A DNA stretch of 64,000 nucleotides from Harmothoe impar (Eukaryota; Annelida; Polychaeta; Phyllodocida; Polynoidae): contig OX381720.1 of the NCBI GenBank assembly GCA_947462335.1, forward strand, positions 63,509,946-63,573,945. The letters run 5' to 3'. The notes beneath the pieces are model-generated. The model was not told the DNA's origin. It worked only from the letters and a program-made list of their open reading frames with translations, and ran no database searches. Both the position numbers and the translations under genes were made by a program. Within the stretch, counting starts at the first letter, position 1. Each line of letters begins with the position of its first letter. Positions 59,737 through 64,000 of the stretch are shown here, piece by piece.

Positions 59737-62700
59737 TCATATCTCTAAAGGACTCGTTGTCACACCGTCAGAATGCACGCGGCGCTTATGATACAAGTAG
59801 CGCACGCCATCTTTCTCTATGGTGTAAGTGACCATTTTGTTTCGTACCACTTTGAAATTTCTATTTACCGCAAGGAGAGTTTTTCGTTTGCGAAGAACAT
59901 CCAAGAAGTCGTCTGGTGCTTTAGGGTTTTGTTTTTTCTGTACACCTTTTGCACTCCATTTTTTGGATTTTCTTTCACCGGTGCCGCTGACTCGATCGTA
60001 GCAAATGTAAGTCTTAGGGTTGAGACTTAGGATCCCGTCACCTTCCCACTCCGCTTTCATAAGCCCCAGAGTTCTCAGATCGTGAAGGTAACGTCTCTCA
60101 CAACATCAGCCGGGCGGCGGACACCATTCTCACACTCTTTCCGGTTTTATCTTCACGAAAAGCTCTAAGTGATCGTCGCACACCGCTGTCGGAATCCACT
60201 TTCGTTTCTCTCTGAAGTACGTCTCTCTCAGGTGAGGTTTGACTAGGTCATCCAACGTGTCACCACTGAGAGCCATGTAAAGACTGTTGGTGTCCATTTG
60301 ACAAAGAGCATAGTCGCGCCGATCGACGAATCTATCCAAAAAGTCGTATGTGAACTTTAACATTTTCAACTTCGCGTACTGGTATACCATGAACCCTATT
60401 CGAATAGGGAGGTTGTTCTTGACTGTTTTCGGTTGTAGTTCGACTTCAAACAGATCAGAACTCAACTCTGACGCCTTTTTGAAGCGCCATGAATTGGCCA
60501 ATAGTTCGAACTTCCGACTGTCAGTGTATCTCACCGCCCTGTGTTTTTCTTTGTTGCAGATTGTTTTACCGTACGTGGCGTTTCCCATTAACTTGTAACA
60601 GTCTGACAGAATTTTCTCGTTCTCGTTCACGTCGCCACGTCTTTGCGCCGCCGTTACTTCGTCTGCGAAACCGGCAAAGGAGCGTTTAGGTAGGTATTCT
60701 ACGACCAGCTGTACTTTGGTGACTATCAAACCGTGCTCTAAATACCACTTGAGAAGTGGCGTTCCCAAGAGAATATTTTTTCAGTGGTAACTCCCTATCA
60801 GACATCTCTGAGGCGTGTTCAACAGCTTTTCTTCCTGCGCAAAGTCTGACATGTGAGGTCCTATGTCTGATTTTGAAACGGATACGTTCTTGAAAACAGG
60901 GGTCATTTCTTCGAAGTAGTCTCGTAGGTGAGGCGGCGTAGTGATGTCCACTTGAACTAAACCGAACATTTTCCCGTCTTTGACAGCGGAAAGGATGTCG
61001 CTCTCGCTCATAGCGTTTCGAGACACTTTCAAAGCGTCAACCTTCCAGTGTTGTTGGGAGGCCTTAACCCGTTCATCTCGACGCTTCATCTCTCTCCATT
61101 CGCACTCCCACACGACGACCAGCTTGTAACCTAGCGCTTTCAAGTAAGCGCTTACTCTAGCCGTTCTGTCGCGTCTCTCCTCCCTCAGTGAAGCGCACTG
61201 ATATCGGTGCGACTGTATGCACTCGTGAGCGTGGAACCAACACCCGTGAAACTGGAAAACCGTATTAGAGGCCGCGTGAAACCCGTCGATGCGAATTCTT
61301 CGACAGCCTAGAACCATCTCGCCGCCGTTGAAAGCGTGGCGCAGTTTCACGTTGCGGTCGTGCTCTACGAAGCGTAACCACTCCAAAGCGCTGTGAGAGT
61401 TTTTTTGCCTAATTTCGGGCTTGAACTCGGTCTCAGGTCGTCTCACCGCGTAATAGCCTGTGCAGTGCGCTTCGCTCATGCAGCGCAAGTACAGAGAGTT
61501 AGCGTCTAGGCCTAGGATGTGCTGGCACGTTCTCGCTTCTTCGCCGTACTTGTGCTCCCTTATCCGCGTGGTGCCCTTCTCGTGAAATCTATGGAAGATG
61601 ATGGAAGGACCACCGACTAGATTTTCTTTGATCAGAGCATGGAGGACGGCGTCGAACTGGGGGAACGTTGTGAACGCGGCTTCTAGGTTTTGGCAGAGGA
61701 ACCGTAAAGTCAAACTGGCGAGAGAGATCCCGTCTTTCAACATGTCAATGCCGCGATCTTGGAAAAATTTAGCGTGATTTTTCAGAGCCTCTATGAAAGG
61801 TTTGACATCTTTGTTGTTGTAGTGGATCAAGTAATATCTCATAGTTTGCATCTTCTCGTCGGACCAAACTTTCTGACATGCGGCGTAGTCTGATTCGGAC
61901 ATTTTGACGCCCGTCAGTTCGCTGTCAAAAGCCGATCTCGGTGGCAGTGTTCTGTTTCCCAGTTTCCTGGCAGACGTCATCCATTCGTAAGGAAAGTGAC
62001 CTTTCTCTTCGTTTCTGGTGAAAGCTCGCAAATAATTCGCGTAGTTGTAACCGGGTGCCAAATAGTTGACTACGTCCAAGAAAACAGTGTGCTGTGTGTA
62101 AACCGCCAAGTATTGATTACTTCTCTTTATGACGCTGAATTCTTGGTTTCTTCGGTCTCCGGAGGCAAAGAACGAGTGAAGGCGTATTTTGATCAGGTTC
62201 AAGTCGTAACGCCCCGAGTTGAAGCCCACGACTGGAGCTTGACGGATGTATCTCAGAAGCCGCTTCTTCAGTTGAACTAACGGGTGTCTGGTCTGAGCCG
62301 CAGCGAAGCCGCCACCGCCGCCGCCGCCGCCGCCTGGAGAAGGGGTGAATGCCACCTCCTCCAGCAGGAGAGCTTCACCTATCGCCGCATCTAACTTCGC
62401 TAACGTCGGTCGGTAAAGTTCTAGCACAGCTTCCCCGATGACTTTGGCGTTCTCGTTTATGTGATTTAAAACTCGGTCCAACAAGGGGTCGGAATCTGCG
62501 TCGGATTCTCTGACGAAGCAGACCGGCCCCTCCCACCCCGGAAAGTCGGATGCGACGCTAGCCGACAAAGGGACATGATCCCACAGCAGGGACATGTGTT
62601 CGGTCGACGGTTCTCTGCACGGTCTGAAGAAAGCCTCGAAATCGAAGGTGATCTTGTAAGGGTAGATTCCGGAATGTCCGTCGGGAGGAAAAATGGAGAA

Positions 62701-63309
62701 GTCTGCTAGCGCTTCGAAAATCGTTCTCGAATTTTGGTAGATGCCACCTACGTAGCGCAACTTGACTTGTCGGCAAGAGGAAAGCTGGTTCCTGTGTCTC
62801 TTCAGCAAGAACTCGGTGGTGAACGCCGCCTTACACTTGCAACATTCGTATATGCCCGCGTACGCGTTGAAGTCCGTGACCAGAGAGACGTGCAAACCGC
62901 CTTTCGCCGTCAGGTGTAGGTTGACTTTACCTCGGGCGGCCAGAGTTCTGGAAGGCTGTCTGATCAGAGTAACGCGTCTTCTCAACTTCCGCCCCGGCAC
63001 CTGACGCGACGCGGTGTAAACCGCTATTTGTATGTCAAACAAGTTCTCTAACGCGGGTAAGTCGCGGATGTTCAAACCTGGAAAGGTTTCAGGTGTGGCA
63101 GCGGGACAGAACTGACGTAACAAATCTATAGCGCGCTTGCTGGTGTTGTATAAGTGAAAGGAAATGCAGCGGAAGACGCAGAGGTTGTCCTTGTTGGGAA
63201 AATCTAACACACCGCTTCTCTTTCCAACTCGACCGGCCTGAGTGATCCTACCGCCTATGGGAAATTCTGTCTGTCTGTGTATCCGTCTGTCTGTCTCATA
63301 CAGAGTACG
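59737..63309 (-). pseudogene. polB: Protein-primed DNA polymerase B (Polinton polB), broken
   Basis: The frame is open from 63309 (no ATG before GTG 63210) to an in-frame TGA at 60783-60781, continues in the same frame to about 60130, then shifts near 60115-60130 and ends at 59737. Motifs in order: DNLCVFRC N-terminal domain, exonuclease DFEAFF and NSGRYDLN, motif A LDANSLYLR, KILL-type region after the TGA, motif B KLMGNATYGKT, motif C MDTNSLYMA, and the Polinton C-terminus (YLYHKRRVHSDGVTTSPLEI). Motif C normally reads DTDS; here the second Asp is Asn. A poly-Gly run (62311-62335) is encoded by GCC repeats on the plus strand. No full-length enzyme can come from this copy. Confidence 0.88.
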
Positions 63310-63343
63310 TCAAACACTGTGTTTGTGCGCGCGTGAGCGTCTC

Positions 63344-64000
63344 TCATTCCAAATCTATACCGAGAAATTTGAGAATAATCTCTGTTTTGTCATCCAACTC
63401 TTTGAGCGCTCTGGCGGACAGCGTCACCCCCTGCTGTGTGGGTTTTTCGTCAGGACCTTCGTACTTGCGCACGTGGATGAGGTTCTTACCGCTGTAGTAG
63501 CTCACAGCTGCGTACACTTCGCCCTCCTCATCCAGCACTGTGAACCAGGGGGTGTGATTAGGTCTTTCTTGCGCGGACGCTGTGTCCCGTATGCGCACCA
63601 CTGCGCGGATCTCGGCGATGCGCGCTATTAGCTCGCGCAGCCCGTCGGCGGTGAAGTGTACTCGCTTGCCTCTGGTCAGAGACGCCTCTTTCACCTGGCC
63701 GTCTTTTGTGTAGCGCGGCCTCCTAGACAGTCTAGCCTCGTCCTCCCAGATCTCCAGCTTCAAAGTCCGGTCTAAGCAGAACTCTAACCCGAGAGGACGG
63801 GTTTTCTCTGCTTCTTCTCGTCCATCTTCTTCTTTCTCTTGTATTTTTCGCTTCTTAGTAGGCCTTGTTGTTCTGGAACCCGCCTTAGAACATTTCAGAC
63901 CCGCAAGAAGAGTAACACCATCAGCGTGAGCTGAATCAGCAGCAGAACCAATAACAGGAGCAGCGTCTGCGCTGGTATCCGACGACTCGTTGTTGGAACA
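63344..64000 (-). CDS. PC4/SUB1-like ssDNA-binding protein, partial at window edge
   Basis: The frame is open from the window edge (64000) to TGA at 63346-63344, at least 218 codons, so the start lies outside. The N-terminal visible part is Ser/Ala-rich, followed by a basic nuclear-localisation-like string (RPTKKRKIQEK). The C-terminal ~75 residues match the PC4/p15 fold: WFTVLDEEGEVYAAVSYYSG, LIHVRKYEG, GVTLSARALKELDD. PC4-type proteins bind single-stranded DNA and act in transcription; relatives occur in several large DNA elements. Its stop lies 34 bp from the upstream stop of the polB frame, and both point leftward. Confidence 0.75.
   Translation of the reverse strand, partial: CSNNESSDTSADAAPVIGSAADSAHADGVTLLAGLKCSKAGSRTTRPTKKRKIQEKEEDGREEAEKTRPLGLEFCLDRTLKLEIWEDEARLSRRPRYTKDGQVKEASLTRGKRVHFTADGLRELIARIAEIRAVVRIRDTASAQERPNHTPWFTVLDEEGEVYAAVSYYSGKNLIHVRKYEGPDEKPTQQGVTLSARALKELDDKTEIILKFLGIDLE

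Larger units (their letters stand above)
58833..64000 (-). mobile_element. Second Polinton, left part (runs off the window)
   Basis: Starts AGTAGTATATATTGTATCGG and continues AACGGGACTAT..TTAAGTACTGTTTATTACTCAATCG, nearly the same first ~70 bases as Polinton 1, preceded by AATGCA as a candidate 6-bp target duplication. Inside are a subterminal motif array, a broken polB reading leftward, and a PC4-like gene. The right end, virion genes and second target duplication are beyond 64000. Confidence 0.85.

Overview
The window is invertebrate-metazoan nuclear DNA: AT-rich, intron-bearing, very low gene density, and mostly transposable elements. No prokaryotic operon, CRISPR array or rRNA is visible. 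The presence of a GIMAP-like GTPase, two Polintons (Maverick/adintovirus type), Ty3/gypsy elements primed by tRNA-His-like sites, and a LINE fits a marine invertebrate, perhaps a lophotrochozoan; that placement is inference only.

Layout. 1-11.3 kb: non-coding, with a dispersed repeat carrying CTCF-like cores, a ten-copy ~145-bp satellite whose units contain a tRNA-Ser-type primer-binding-site-like string (3.96-5.3 kb), and a terminal-inverted-repeat MITE (6.32-6.99 kb). 11.67-22.37 kb: a 182-bp LTR split by a complete 10.5-kb Polinton (11778-22291) with ~0.42-kb terminal inverted repeats and a perfect 6-bp target duplication (AATTGC). The Polinton encodes an unknown 216-aa protein, packaging ATPase, pX-like minor virion protein, a conserved 400-aa protein, chromodomain integrase, penton, a pVI-like basic protein, major capsid protein, adenain-like protease and a small overlapping ORF, but no DNA polymerase. 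An alanine-rich minus-strand ORF sits where the polymerase would lie. 23.6-39 kb: minus-strand exons of an AIG1/GIMAP-like host GTPase. One of its introns is 13.1 kb and holds a minisatellite, an uncharacterised repeat ORF, and an old minus-strand gypsy element (LTR 37226-38054) with a LINE nested in its gag. 43169-55810: a 12.6-kb gypsy element with two 414-bp LTRs, gag and pol broken by stops and frameshifts, an unbroken 828-codon extra 3' ORF, and a 971-bp foldback element inserted before the 3' LTR. 58833-end: the left part of a second Polinton of the same terminal-repeat family, whose subterminal region is an array of ETS/CRE-like motifs, followed by a broken protein-primed DNA polymerase B and a PC4-like gene running off the window.

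How the parts relate. In Polinton 1 the virion genes run rightward as a compact block with overlaps or near-zero spacing, and three start codons directly follow A-tracts of 7 to 18 bases. Its terminal repeats are packed with motifs resembling host factor sites (CCAAT, E-box, forkhead). Polinton 2 supplies the polymerase type that Polinton 1 lacks and shares its first ~70 terminal bases, suggesting one family with complementary gene contents. All functional statements rest on motif reading by eye; no database search or alignment was run.
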